Shown piece after piece: positions 35,022 to 46,148 of a DNA stretch of 64,000 nucleotides. Numbering within the stretch: position 1 is the stretch's first letter; every line of letters begins with the position of its first letter. The notes below the pieces were generated by a model. That model made no database searches, was not told where the DNA came from, and was given only the letters and a program-made list of their open reading frames with translations. The translations under genes and the position numbers were made by a program. The DNA comes from Neodontobutis hainanensis (taxonomy: Eukaryota > Chordata > Actinopteri > Gobiiformes > Odontobutidae): positions 2,961,501 to 3,025,500 of the forward strand of contig JALDNG010000020.1 of NCBI GenBank assembly GCA_024349245.1, written 5' to 3'.

Positions 35022-38000
35022 GTTTGCACACAAAGCTGAGAATGGAGCAGGACGCAGTAATGGTTTTCACAGGAGGCAGCGCAGGTTAGCATGTCTTCTC
35101 CATTACTCCAGGATTCTGCTTCGATCTCTTCACTTTTGTTTCACACCTCTTTGGAAAAGCCATATAAGTGATCGTTTAGCTGCTCACTTTAACAGTGTTG
35201 ATCAGTTTGTCCACAAATATTATAAATTAAAAGGAAAAAGCCTTTGTGCTGTTTCCGTTTTAAACTCAATCAAATGAGTCAATCAGAAAAGTTGCTAGGA
35301 AGGTATTGTTTGGAGGATAGACGTTTGACTATATACCCCCTGACATTCAATTAAAAAGTGAATAAATCAGCCAATCAAGTTTATAAATGAGAACAATATT
35401 AGTAGGTGTGCAGTTGTAGAAGTTTAAGATTAGATTATTATTAAAAGATAAACGCTGCTTATGGCATCTGCTTGTCCTCCATATGATTTTCTTGTGTCCT
35501 CCCCATAACTACAAACAATATGTTAATAGCCTTTAGTTTATTATAACAGAGATTTGTTCAATTATATGAACAAAACAAAGCCAGGTTTATTGTTTCAGTG
35601 CAATTTTCTTTTGTCTTTATTCTTTATAAAAACAAACTATAAGAAAATAAAATGTTAATTGTCTTGTGTTTGTATGTTATTGTTCCTTTAAAGCATTCAT
35701 ACTTTACTTTAATTCCTGAAAAGATCGAAAGGATTAGGTAGAAAGTGATGCACAATCACGTCTGATTTACTTCACACCAGCCGAAAAAGAGGCCGCTCTG
35801 AATTATATCACACGATCGGACTGAAATAGACGTCAAATGCGTGTTTAAATAAACTGTTCAGAGGAAAAGTTGAATTATTTACTGTTACAATTATTTACAT
35901 GTTTAACATGTTCTGGACAATATGACACGGAAGTGCAAGGCTTACACTAATGGACTTTTGACTCTAACGCAGCAAAATAGAGTTATAACTAAAACCTTAT
36001 GACTGTATTAGGCATGATTTATAAGACGTTAAGTTACTTGGGTTTTACTCTAGTCTAGGTTTATGTACTTTATTTTGATTTAAAGAACCTTTTCCAAATT
36101 TGTGATAAAGAAAGAACATTCAGAGAACAAGCACAGCCACGTCCGACGAGCTTCAGATTTGACTGTTTGGTCTGTTTAGTCTAAATATATTGCATGATTG
36201 TGTATTATTTTGCAATAAACTAAAAAAAATGATGGCAATTCCAGGACTATACACTTATAAATATAAATGATTATATTGTATATTTCATTATATAGTGTAT
36301 AGTGTATATACAGTATATATGTGACAACATGTGTTTAATGTCAAAGCCTCGGGAGAAAACATCAGAGACTGGCTTCATATTTAACACTTTTTTTAAAACT
36401 AATTAGCCGTTATTATACCTGTGTGGTGGGGTAACAATAGTAACTAACAGAGAAATTAGCTTAGGTTATTGTCATCATGCTTTAATCATTCATTTCTATG
36501 CTAATCTATACTTTATTTAGTTTTTCACTGCTATTTTCTACCCAACTTTATGGAAGACAGAGAGTGAGTTTGAGCCTGTTGACCCCACGTGTTGTAGGGT
36601 CACCTGGGCTGTCTGATCCTGACTCACAGACCTTTCCATTTTGTGAATGTTCTGGAGGTTTGTACAAGTCATTGGCTTATTGTTTTTGTATCGACACAAC
36701 AACACAAACCATCACTAAATACTTGAGCCATTGTAATAGAGCAGCATTAGTCGAGCTGCAGTGTCAGACAAACAAACTCAGAAACTAAGTTCTCTCTTTT
36801 GGTGAAAATCAGGTGACGTTAGTGGGTCCTAACAAAGCCCAATTGTGCCGAGACTTATTTGACGTGGGAATTGTCCAGGATCTGCCGCAGTAATCGGACC
36901 GATGACGGCTGAAGACACTGGGGTCCTTTTTTTTTTTGTGTGTGTCGGCCCAGCATCTGTGGCTGAGTGTGTGCATGTAAAAGGCTGCTTGGCCTCGACA
37001 GCTTTGATCCCAGGGCCTTGTCATGTTTATGGGGGTGTTGAGAGGGCTAAGCCAGGCCAAAGAACAGGTCACGTTTACTATCAAGGCAATATGTCTGTGT
37101 TAAGGAAAATATGCGGTGTGTGTGTGTTCCTGCTTTACTTTATTGAATACTCACAGGTAAAAAAAAAATTCTTTAAACTCAGCGTAACCCAGAATTAATC
37201 ATTTTAAATCTACTCTCACAAGACGTATATGCTCTCTGACCCATTTTCTTTAAAGTAGGACATTTATGGGGATGTTCAACACAAAGGAACAAGGCGGCGG
37301 AATCAAAAGCACTGACCCATGTGTCAAATGGAAATTACCTCTTTACCTCTTTATTTCAGGTAAAAGGGAGAAATGAAAGAGATTATTGACATTAGTTTCG
37401 ACCAATAGGAGCGCTTATTTTTTACAGAAGTGAGCTGTTATTGGCCAAAGCCAAATCCTTTTTTTTCTTTCATGTATTGACTGAAAAACATGACGCAACA
37501 ACATGGATGTAATTTGGCTTTATTAATGCTTTATTATTTATTTTCCCCCTCTCTTTTCTCTCACATTGCAACAGCCACAGACTTGAACTTCACATGAAAA
37601 GCTTTTTAAACAAACACCCTGCTCCCAGACACAATGTGACACGACACCTCGGGCGAGTGGCGTTAGCTCAGAAAGCCGTACTGTATGTGGCGCTGGCTGG
37701 AGGATAAAGCGGGCCCTAATAAGCTTACATGTCAGGCCCGCTGGTTAGCCCCCTTCTCGCTGAACAAAGAGCGATTATCCCACTTTCTGACGCGGCGCCG
37801 TACACGAGCATTTGGCAGAAACAGGGTCATGATAAGTTATGTGATGTGGTATGTATGTAACAGAGCACTATGGTTGTGTGTACACGTGTCCGTTTGTGTT
37901 AGTTTGAAAAGAGCATTTGAATGAGCTTCTTTGACACAACACACGTCAGTTTTCTGAAATGTGAGGTAATACGGGTTGAGACTTGGTAGTTATTCAGCTC

Positions 38001-38063
38001 AAACTACGTTTAATAGTGTATGTAAGATTCTGCTTACTTTAGGCAGAGCATTTAGGGCTAGAG
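35020..38063. other. Noncoding DNA
   Basis: Mostly AT-rich with TATA-like runs near 36280-36330 and GC-richer patches at about 36890-37060 and 37640-37830. A short block at 37395-37440 (TTTCGACCAATAGGAGCGC) resembles the end of dispersed repeat A. No gene is recognised. Confidence 0.5.
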
Positions 38064-38141
38064 CAGACGTGTCCAAAGTCAGGTCCAGGGGCCAAACATG
38101 GGACATGGTAAGAGTTTATGTGGCCCTCAGCTTCAATGATC

Positions 38142-38177
38142 AAATGTCTTGTTAATGGCTCCATTAACAAGACATTT
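38142..38177. repeat. Perfect 17-bp hairpin with 2-nt loop
   Basis: AAATGTCTTGTTAATGG (38142-38158) is the exact reverse complement of 38161-38177. It lies at the junction between the left part of the hAT-like copy and its minisatellite. Confidence 0.9.
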
Positions 38178-38637
38178 AACTAAAACCTGTTCAATTCTGA
38201 CTATGACTTGTTTAAATCCAACTAAAACCTGTTCAATTCTGACTGAAACTTGTTTAAATCCAACTAAAACCTGTTCAATTCTGACTAAAACCTGTTCACA
38301 ATCAACTAAAATCTGTTCAAAGCCATATTAAACTAGTTCAAATCCATCTAAAACATTTTTAAATCCATCTAAAACCTGTTTCAAATGATCTAAAACCTGT
38401 TCAAAGTCAAATTAAACCTGTTCAAATGCAACAAAAACCTGTTTAAATCCATCTAAAACCTGTTCAAATCCAACTAAAACCTGTTCAAATCTATCTAAAA
38501 TCTCTTCAAAGCCAAATTAAACCTTTTCAAATCCACCTAAAACCTGTTCAGATCCATCTTAAACCTCTTAACATCCAACTAAAACATGTACAAATTCTGC
38601 TAAAACCTGTTTAAATCCAACTAAAACCTGTAAATAA
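38178..38637 (+). repeat. 21-bp minisatellite inside hAT-like copy 1
   Basis: About 22 diverged units of consensus TCCAACTAAAACCTGTTCAAA. The first part (38180-38300) shows a 42-bp higher-order period in which units ending TTCTGA and TCCAA alternate. The 60-codon frame here is repeat translation. Confidence 0.9.
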
Positions 38638-38690
38638 AAAAAAAATCAGAAGAGATTCTTGTGTCCTTGGACATTTTCCTCTCAGGTCAA

Positions 38691-39075
38691 TAACGTCGGA
38701 TAGGGCTCTCTGTCACAGTAGCCTTTCTTTAAAACACTCTTTATGTAAAATTGTGTATCTCCCTGCTAACAGTTCACTAATGTAACCTAAATAAATAACA
38801 TCTCTCCACCTAAAAAGGATCATTGAAGAGCAGCCACAGTGATTTTAGACAAGACCATCAAGCCCACAATTAAACTTCAGCAAAAACCCACCAAAAGTAA
38901 AAGTGGGAATCACAGTGTGTTTAAAAATACCACTGGTGTAAAAAAGATGGATGTTGTGTCTTCACTCTTGTCCTTTATTTCTGTGCTGTCGAGAGGATCT
39001 GGCTCTTAGTGTGTGGCCTCTCAAGACTGAGAGGACTGAGAGACTGCCCCGGGCTAAAGGCCAGCTTTAGTCACC

Positions 39076-39111
<36 letters not shown>

Positions 39112-40603
39112 AAAGCCATGTGAAGAGAGTCTCAAATAAGCATCTTTACCAGGAATCCAAGAATATAAGGAGGCTATGGCGCCACTGAATACACTCCGAG
39201 GCACTAACACGGAGCCACACGTGTAGACGCAGTGCACTGCAGTCACAGACTCAGTGTTACATATCATGTAACTAACCAGGACATTTTAGTTACTGAATGT
39301 GTTTTACAATACTCCCATTCACTAATCATTTAAATATTACACAAAAAACATGTATTTTTCCCTTTTAGAGCAGCTAGCCTGATGTTTGTTTTTATAGAGC
39401 ATTAAGCCACAGATAAACCTCCAGAAAAGTGTTTTCTGTGTACATTACATTTTGCCAAAATATTGAGTTTTGTGTTGGAATCTTATTTTTTTAAAGATCA
39501 ATTAGGTCCACATAAGAGTCCTTGTCAAAAACTGATCCCGTTGTCTATTACTTATATTGTCATTTTCCAAAAAAGGGAAATCTGTGCTCTAATATCAATT
39601 GCCACCTCTTACCTTTTCTTCCAGGGATCTGTTAATCACTTCCAGCCATAAAAACAAGATTTATGGCCACTCCCTTTATTCCTTCTAGACCTGCTAGCTA
39701 GCATGTTTGTTATTATAGAGCAATATGCCACAGTTAAAACCCCAGAAGTGTTTGTTATATGTGCAAATGAAATGAAATCAGAGTTATACTTATGCCAAAA
39801 TATTTACTTATTTCTAGAAAAATAATCAATCATTTCCACTTAAGACGTTTTTTGCCCTGCCAAAGAAAATGTCCTTTGGTCCACTAGTTATATTGTCCAT
39901 TTTTCTTCTTTGTCATTCTCATATTTTACCCTTTTTCCTCCCCGCATCTTTTATAAACCACTCTTAGCCATAAAACCCTGATTTATAGCAATTTCTTTTG
40001 CACACAATTGTATAAAGTCACATGTTCATTCATTTAGTTGATTTAATTATTAAAACAATATGACACAGCTTTAAGATTCAATTTTTTTAATCCACATTTT
40101 CTGACTTGTCAAATCAATTTGCAATGACAAGAGTAGGGGCTTTAACCAAATGCTGATTTCTATTTATTGTAAGTCATGTGCTGTAGTGTACTGTTCACAA
40201 CATTGGGCCATAGGAATGAGAGGAATCTGCTAAAAGTGCTTTAATAAGTTATCATTTCGCAGTACATGTGAGTAAATTGCTGCGGGCCGAGAGTTTGGCT
40301 GCGATGTGGGAGGCTTGTGTGTCTCTGAAGGCAGTGTGGCTGTCATGTGACGTTGATGTCGTTGGGCCAGAGGCTGTGATGTCCAGCCTGAGTCCATCTG
40401 CTGCTGACACACAAACACTCGTGTGCCATTGTCAGTTTGCTTTCTTAATGTGTGAATGTGTTCTGACGTGATGAACTAGACTCTGAGTCACAGCTCTGTG
40501 CAGATAAGAAGACTTCACTGTGTGTATAAATGTGTGTTGTTTCTTTTCCTTTATTTAATCTGGACTGTCCTAAATGCATTTTGTTGTAAGGATGACCTTG
40601 AGA
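38691..40603. other. Noncoding DNA
   Basis: Contains one (CA)n tract. Two segments, 39350-39430 and 39680-39740, resemble each other (GCTAGC...TGTTTGT...TATAGAGCA...GCCACAG), suggesting an old local duplication. No gene is recognised. Confidence 0.5.
39074..39109. repeat. (CA)n microsatellite
   Basis: About 17 CA units. Confidence 0.95.
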
Positions 40604-40786
40604 CAGGAGTGCCCAAACTTTTTGCAAAAAGGGTTACATTCGAAGTTTGAATTGAATTTTAACATGTTCTAGTTGGATTTAAAAGGTTTTAGTTGGTTTT
40701 GAAAAGGTTTTATTTGGATTTGAACAGTTTTTTTTTTTTGGATTCATGCTGTTATTGGCCCCTGGGCCGGACTTTGGACATGTCTG
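40604..40786 (-). mobile_element. hAT-like non-autonomous element with 21-bp minisatellite, copy 2
   Basis: Both termini are visible: CAGGAGTGCCCAAACTTTTT at the left and GGACTTTGGACATGTCTG at the right. They correspond, inverted, to the right and left ends of the copy at 56622. At 183 bp it is the shortest copy, with about four units of AGTTGGATTTGAAAAGGTTTT (40663-40740). The flanking 8-mers agree at only 5 of 8 positions, so the target duplication has decayed. Confidence 0.75.
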
Positions 40787-43545
40787 TCTGAAGATGTAAT
40801 AGGCTTTATTAACAAATGTTTTTATTTTACCAAGCACATGCTCGAATGCAAGTAGGTCAGCTCTCGTTAGAAAGCGGTGATGAGCGATGGAGACACTTGC
40901 AGTCTAATGCTAAACTCAGAGCTAAAGTTTAAGGTAATCTCTAAACTCAGTGCATCTTGTCCTGATCAGGGCAATGTAATTCTTCTGTACAACAACTCTG
41001 TAAGTGGAAGTGTGAATACTTCCTATTATAGGTGTGTTTTATGTTAGCTGACAAACCAACCATTTTCACTTTACTAATATTAATAACATGCCGTTGCTCT
41101 GATTTGATTAAATAACCTGGTGATTACTGAGAGCCTCCAGAAGGTTCAGTGTTACTGAGCATGTGTCCAGTCAGGCTGAGAAATGATCTTATGAAATCAC
41201 AGTAAGTTATAAGGACCGGCAGAATTAGCATTAGCTCCAAAAATTACAAATTGTGCAAAAACATTATGGTATGGGAGGGTTTACACTTGTTAACTACCAG
41301 AAACAAAAGCTGCATTTTGTTTTTGAATGACCAATCTCAAACATGTTTGGCCTCACTTTAGAGATCCATCTGTGTTTTTGTGCTTAAAGATCAAACAAGT
41401 GATGTCAAAGAGACTTGCATCATGTTTTCTGCTCAGCTGTGTTTTAAATGTGGATTCTGCTACAACCTTTTATTTAACATCCTTCTTTTCAAAGCAGTTG
41501 CAACATTGACCCACAAGTTGTCCTTATTTTTTTTTTATTTAATTTAAAAAAAAAAAATTTTAATTCACAAAGCTGTCTACACGTTCTTTTTTGTTGTTGT
41601 CTCGAAACAGGTTGATGTTGTCTCTAATGTGTTGTAGGCTCAATTATTAAAAGTTTCTAACAGTAAACCAGCTGTAGCTCCTGGTTTATCCAAGGAAAAA
41701 ATGATTAAAGGAGGAAGTTCAACATCAACATTGCATACAAACAACAGTATTGGACATATTAATCACAGCTACAGCCGAGTGCTGGGTGGTAAAGCATTTT
41801 CTGGATCTGGACCGGAGCATTCATCAAAAGCCAGCGACCGCAGTGCTACAGGAGTTTGGTGAAATCATTTGTTGACAGTAGTTTCTCAGTCAACGGGGAG
41901 ATGAAGAAGCCTCACTGTCTGTCCGTCTTGCTCTCATTGGCCGAAAGAGTCTGGAAAGGAAATGTGATCCTCAGACTGAAACATCAAACACGAGCAGCTG
42001 CTGGGTCCGGGTCAGCGGCCGGTCACAGGACGGACCCCGGTGTGAGTCTGTGTGTGTGAGGGTTCGAGTGATGGCTTTACGTTTCCTTCCATTTGGAGCT
42101 CGCATTTTTTGTTCTGTGGCGTCTTTGATAAATTCAGTTAGTGCAGCATACATTAGACATTTATCTGGGGAGCGATGCCAACTTCACCTACAGCAGACTT
42201 TATTTTGCACAGACTATTTTCAATTCAATGCTCCTGACCATTTCTTAACATTCACACCTTATTGTCTAATATACAGAACATACACATTGCTCAAATGTTA
42301 AAATATTCAGATTTTTATTTACTGTATCAAACACCGAAGTCCTCCAAAAATAACTGCTAAAAGTGTTGTACCAAAGTCTTCTCTGCTGATTAGATGAACG
42401 TATCATGAAAAAAAAATACAACCAGTTACATGGGGAAAACCAAAAGCTGAACATTCAACAAAAGTATTTATTAAAAAGGTCCTCAGTAGTTCCCATTTCA
42501 TATCTATTCCTTCATTTTAACCAAAATGTCGCTTACTCACCTTTTACCCCTCAGTATGTACTTTGTAATTCAATTTGTAGTTTGGACATTTGTGTATTAG
42601 TTCGAAATAGGATAAAAGTAGTCTTACAGTCAAACAACCAAATATTGCTTGTGACAAAATGTAAGACAGTTGTAGAGAATGCTGCTGCAGATGATAATAG
42701 CTTCATAGCTCTGTCAACAAATGTGTGCTATTCTCTGAACCGTCCCCAAAGTTTTTCCAAACTACCAAACTGTCCACACTGTATTCCTTCTGTTTTTAGT
42801 GTTTGTATTTACTTTAAGCCCGAGAGTTGTCACATTAAGGAGGACCATAGAGTTTGATACAATACACATTCCAAGCCTAATAAGGCAAAGCAGCACAATA
42901 CATTGATCAGCTGAGACTCAGCTACAATTTACCATTTACTATTTACATTTACTCCAAACACAGACCAAACAGCAGCAAACAGAACCAGGTGGTGCCAAAA
43001 TGTGTCAAATTCTGCCCTATTCTTTATAATGGATTATAACCCTTTTCATAATAAAATCTTAATAGTCTTGGTTTGAATTATATTTGGTGCAGGTTAATGT
43101 TGACATGTGTGGCTGTAATTTAAAATAGTGTTTGAGCTGCAACTGCCTTCATCTAAAGGGAATATTTATTCAAATATTGTTTTTTTTTTTTAGGCGGAAA
43201 AGTTTTTGGGGCTATTTTGCTGTTTTCCATCTTGATTTATTCTGAAACTGTAACATTCGCATAAAAAAATCTCACAAGTGCCCCCTTCATTTTGACAACA
43301 GAATTATTGAAATAGACCTTGCAGTTACAGAGATCACTCAATTTACTGTGGACATGTCCTTTTAGCGCAGACAACCCAAAAATCAGGCTTGGGTTTAAAG
43401 GGTTAAGTGATGAGGCTGGCTGATGCTGCATCTGTATAGCGTCCAAGATCACTTTGGTTATATTCCATCATTTTTTATTGCTCTTGTATTTTATTCCTAT
43501 ACACTTCCAAAGGGCATGTCTCTAATAATTAGCTCCATAATTGCT
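40787..43545. other. Noncoding DNA
   Basis: AT-rich, with poly-A/T runs near 41526-41560 and a GC-richer stretch near 41870-42130. The 150-codon frame at 42405-42857 shows no domain. No gene is recognised. Confidence 0.5.
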
Positions 43546-43914
43546 GCCATAAGTTTGTCCCAACTACTTAGGTTTGTCCCAGCTACACAAGTTTGTCCCA
43601 ACTACTTAGGTTTGTCCCAGCTACATACGTTTGTCCCAGCTACACAAGTTTGTCCCAGCTACACAAGTTTGTCCCAGCTACATACGTTTGTCCCAGCTAC
43701 ATACGTTTGTCCCAGCTACACAAGTTTGTCCCAGCTACATACGTTTGTCCCAGCTACATACGTTTGTCCCAGCTACACAAGTTTGTCCCAGCTACACAAG
43801 TTTGTCCCAGCTACATCGTTTGTCCCAGCTACACAAGTTTGTCCCAGCTACAAACGTTTGTCCCAGCTACACAAGTTTGTCCCAGCTACACAAGTTTGTC
43901 CCAGCTACACAAAG
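43546..43914 (+). repeat. 19-bp minisatellite, about 19 units
   Basis: The unit GTTTGTCCCAGCTACACAA alternates with a variant ending in ACATAC. The first and third units end in ACTTAG, and one unit is shortened to 17 bp (near 43813). The unit has no stop in any frame and 19 is not a multiple of 3, so three long overlapping frames of repeat text arise. None is a protein gene. Confidence 0.95.
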
Positions 43915-44171
43915 TGTGACGTGTGTACCCAAGTGCAAGCAATGCAATAACATGAAGTAAAAAAACGCAACACAAGACAAGACACAAGACCGGTCACATG
44001 GAGCTGAAGCTAATGAAAACAATGCAATGATGTACAAACTGGGAAACTGCAGAAGCCAAGTACTAATATACGTGTTTGTAAACATATCCACAATGTAACA
44101 TGACGATATGGATTGTGCAAAAATGCAACAGCAAAGTGTGTGTGTGTGTGTGTGTGTGTGTCTGTGTGTGT

Positions 44172-44203
<32 letters not shown>

Positions 44204-45380
44204 ATTTTACTTATCTTTGACCAAGTCAATGTTCTTTGCCAAACAACATTCACTAGCGCTTCATAAACATCTACTCCCATGAAGGCCTTTTGATTGTTTG
44301 AAATAAACGTCCCGAAGTCCTAGTAACCCTGGCAAACATCGCTGTAAAATAATTTTGCCTGTGAGCGCACATTCCCACGAGCATGCCCCGTCCGTGTAAC
44401 CCACCTGATTAATACCCCCCGGCCGTCATCACGTAGCATATGTCTGGACCGCGCTGGAAGAGGAGCAAGATGAAGGAGGTCACAGTGTCTGGTCAGGACG
44501 ACAGCAGAGGCGCTGAAATGCTGTCCGGGCCTGGAGGAGCGGGGGCTGTGGTGGTGGTGGTATCAGGGGCATCTGTCTTGTTTTTGGCATGTGGAACGGG
44601 TCAGTAACCGTGTAGGGAGGTGAGCGCAGCGCCTGGCAGTCAAAGCAGATGGTAGGAAGGGGTCGCCCAGGGGTCAGCGCTACGTTATCCGTGCCACATG
44701 GACGTGACGTTTTGACAGCTCAGACAAATCTATAGGCATCCGTCCGTCGCCCAGAGGCTGGAGTCGGGGACAAGTAAGTGGATCTTTATCTCTGCTCTGC
44801 TGCTGTTTTTGACGTCTCACTGCCGAGAGTATGTCTTTTGGGCCTTCGCTGCTCACAAATCAAACAACAAATCCTCAACAAGTTTGTGAACATGCAGCTC
44901 TGACATCATAGTAAAGCATTAATCACGTTGGGCTAGTATAAAGTTTACCTAAAGCCAGTGACATAATTTATATCTGGTTTATATTTTACTTATTTTTAAT
45001 ATGTTAGGCGGAGGTAACATGTTATGACAATCCTGGGACATCCATTTTTCAATTTTCCAGGCAATTTAGGATTTTAATTAAGCATCCTTTAAACTATTTT
45101 CACCATTCAAAATTGGAACAAGTGTACTTTTACTTCTGGTAACTGTCTTTTATAGCTTGCAATATTTTATTTTTTCCTTTGGAACTTCTGCAAAATTTTC
45201 TGCTTCTGCTTAGTTTATCCTTTTTGCACCATTTGGACGTAAACAAGTCCCAACACTATCAGCTATTTAAGTACTAAATCATTTTTTTGGGGTACTTTCA
45301 CATACTTTTGGTTTTCATTTTGTTTTTTACATGTAAGTTGTCCAATTTTGTTTTTCTTTTGCAAATTTCAGTTTAATTGT

Positions 45381-45381
<1 letters not shown>
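43915..45381. other. Noncoding DNA
   Basis: Holds one (GT)n tract. The patch 44300-44780 is GC/CpG-rich and unique, a candidate for conserved noncoding DNA. No gene is recognised. Confidence 0.5.
44136..44203. repeat. (GT)n microsatellite with CT interruptions
   Basis: GT units interrupted by single C substitutions at about 44162 and 44176. Confidence 0.96.

Positions 45382-45436
<55 letters not shown>
45382..45436. repeat. (AAT)n microsatellite
   Basis: About 18 uninterrupted AAT units. Confidence 0.96.
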
Positions 45437-45438
<2 letters not shown>

Positions 45439-45969
45439 ATTTTATTTCTGCTAATTTCTCCTGCAAATGTTATCATCTGCAGTTACCTGGCTTCACCAAG
45501 ATTCTAGTTTAATTCTTTCTTGTTATTTGACATAAACAAAAATATTCTAATTCAAGTTTTCATATTTTTTTTATTCATATGCTTGATGCAAACACAGATC
45601 AGAAAAAGCAGCAACAGGCTGTGTTCATTTCCCTCAGAGTGAAACAAACGCACGTTGGGTTGGGTGTCTTTATGTTTGAGCCCTCTCTGTCTCCACAGAC
45701 TTGCTCTAGTATAAATTACACATCACATAAAGTTTTGATAAGTAAAGCACATGGCTAATTTTCATGAATCAATAACGTCCATGACACTCTGGGCCGTAAA
45801 ACAATCTTGTGCTGTATGAGAGAAAGAACTCCGATGGCTTGTAAGCAGGAGCTTATAGGCTTTTGTGTGAACAAAGACTTCAACAATCTGGTGGAAACAA
45901 GTGTTGCTATTCGGTGCAGACTTTGTTGTGTTACAAATCTTGCAAATCTTGTGTTTATTATGTGTTTAT
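45437..45969. other. Noncoding DNA
   Basis: Contains dispersed repeat B, copy 2. Otherwise nothing is recognised. Confidence 0.5.
45681..45750 (+). repeat. Dispersed repeat B, copy 2
   Basis: CCCTCTCTGTCTCCACAGAC followed by TGCTCTAGTATAAATTACAC matches 26862-26925. Confidence 0.5.
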
Positions 45970-46148
45970 GTGGGGGCAGTAGCTCAGTGGGTAGAGCAGT
46001 CGTCTTTCAACCGGAAGGTTCTCCCCACAGTTCATAATGTCGTTGTGTCCTTGGGCAAGACACTTAACCCACCTTGCCTTGTGTAAGACTGGTAATTACT
46101 GTAGCTTTGGATAAAAGCGTCAGCTAAATGAATAAATGTAAATGTTAT
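45970..46148 (+). mobile_element. Mosaic tRNA-headed SINE
   Basis: The head with box A TAGCTCAGTGG (45980-45990) and the body CTTGGGCAAGACACTTAACC match the copies at 18996 and 24722. The region around box B is shortened. After 46080 the tail is different: GGATAAAAGCGTCAGCTAAA followed by TGAATAAATGTAAATG, rather than the AAAGCGCTTTGAGTGCC tail of the other copies. This is the tail type whose reverse complement lies at 18671-18722. It looks like a SINE subfamily with an exchanged tail. Confidence 0.72.

Larger units (their letters stand above)
38064..38690 (+). mobile_element. hAT-like non-autonomous element with 21-bp minisatellite, copy 1
   Basis: The left end CAGACGTGTCCAAAGTC is a hAT-type terminus. 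The next bases, CAGGGGCCAAA and GTTTATGTGGCCCTCAG, are shared with the copy at 56622. Then comes the minisatellite, followed by a right flank (TCAGAAGAG...CCTTGGACATTTTCCTCT) that aligns to 56910-56955. The outer right terminus is missing beyond about 38690. No coding sequence of its own. Confidence 0.72.

Noticed and set aside
38149..38331. 60-codon frame of TKTCSILT-type repeats
   Set aside because: Also 21-bp minisatellite translation.
42405..42857. 150-codon plus-strand frame
   Set aside because: AT-rich region, no domain, and no splice or promoter support.
43423..43960. Three overlapping frames of 108-175 codons with SQLHKFVPAT-type repeats
   Set aside because: Direct translation of a 19-bp minisatellite. 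All three frames are open only because the unit lacks stops.
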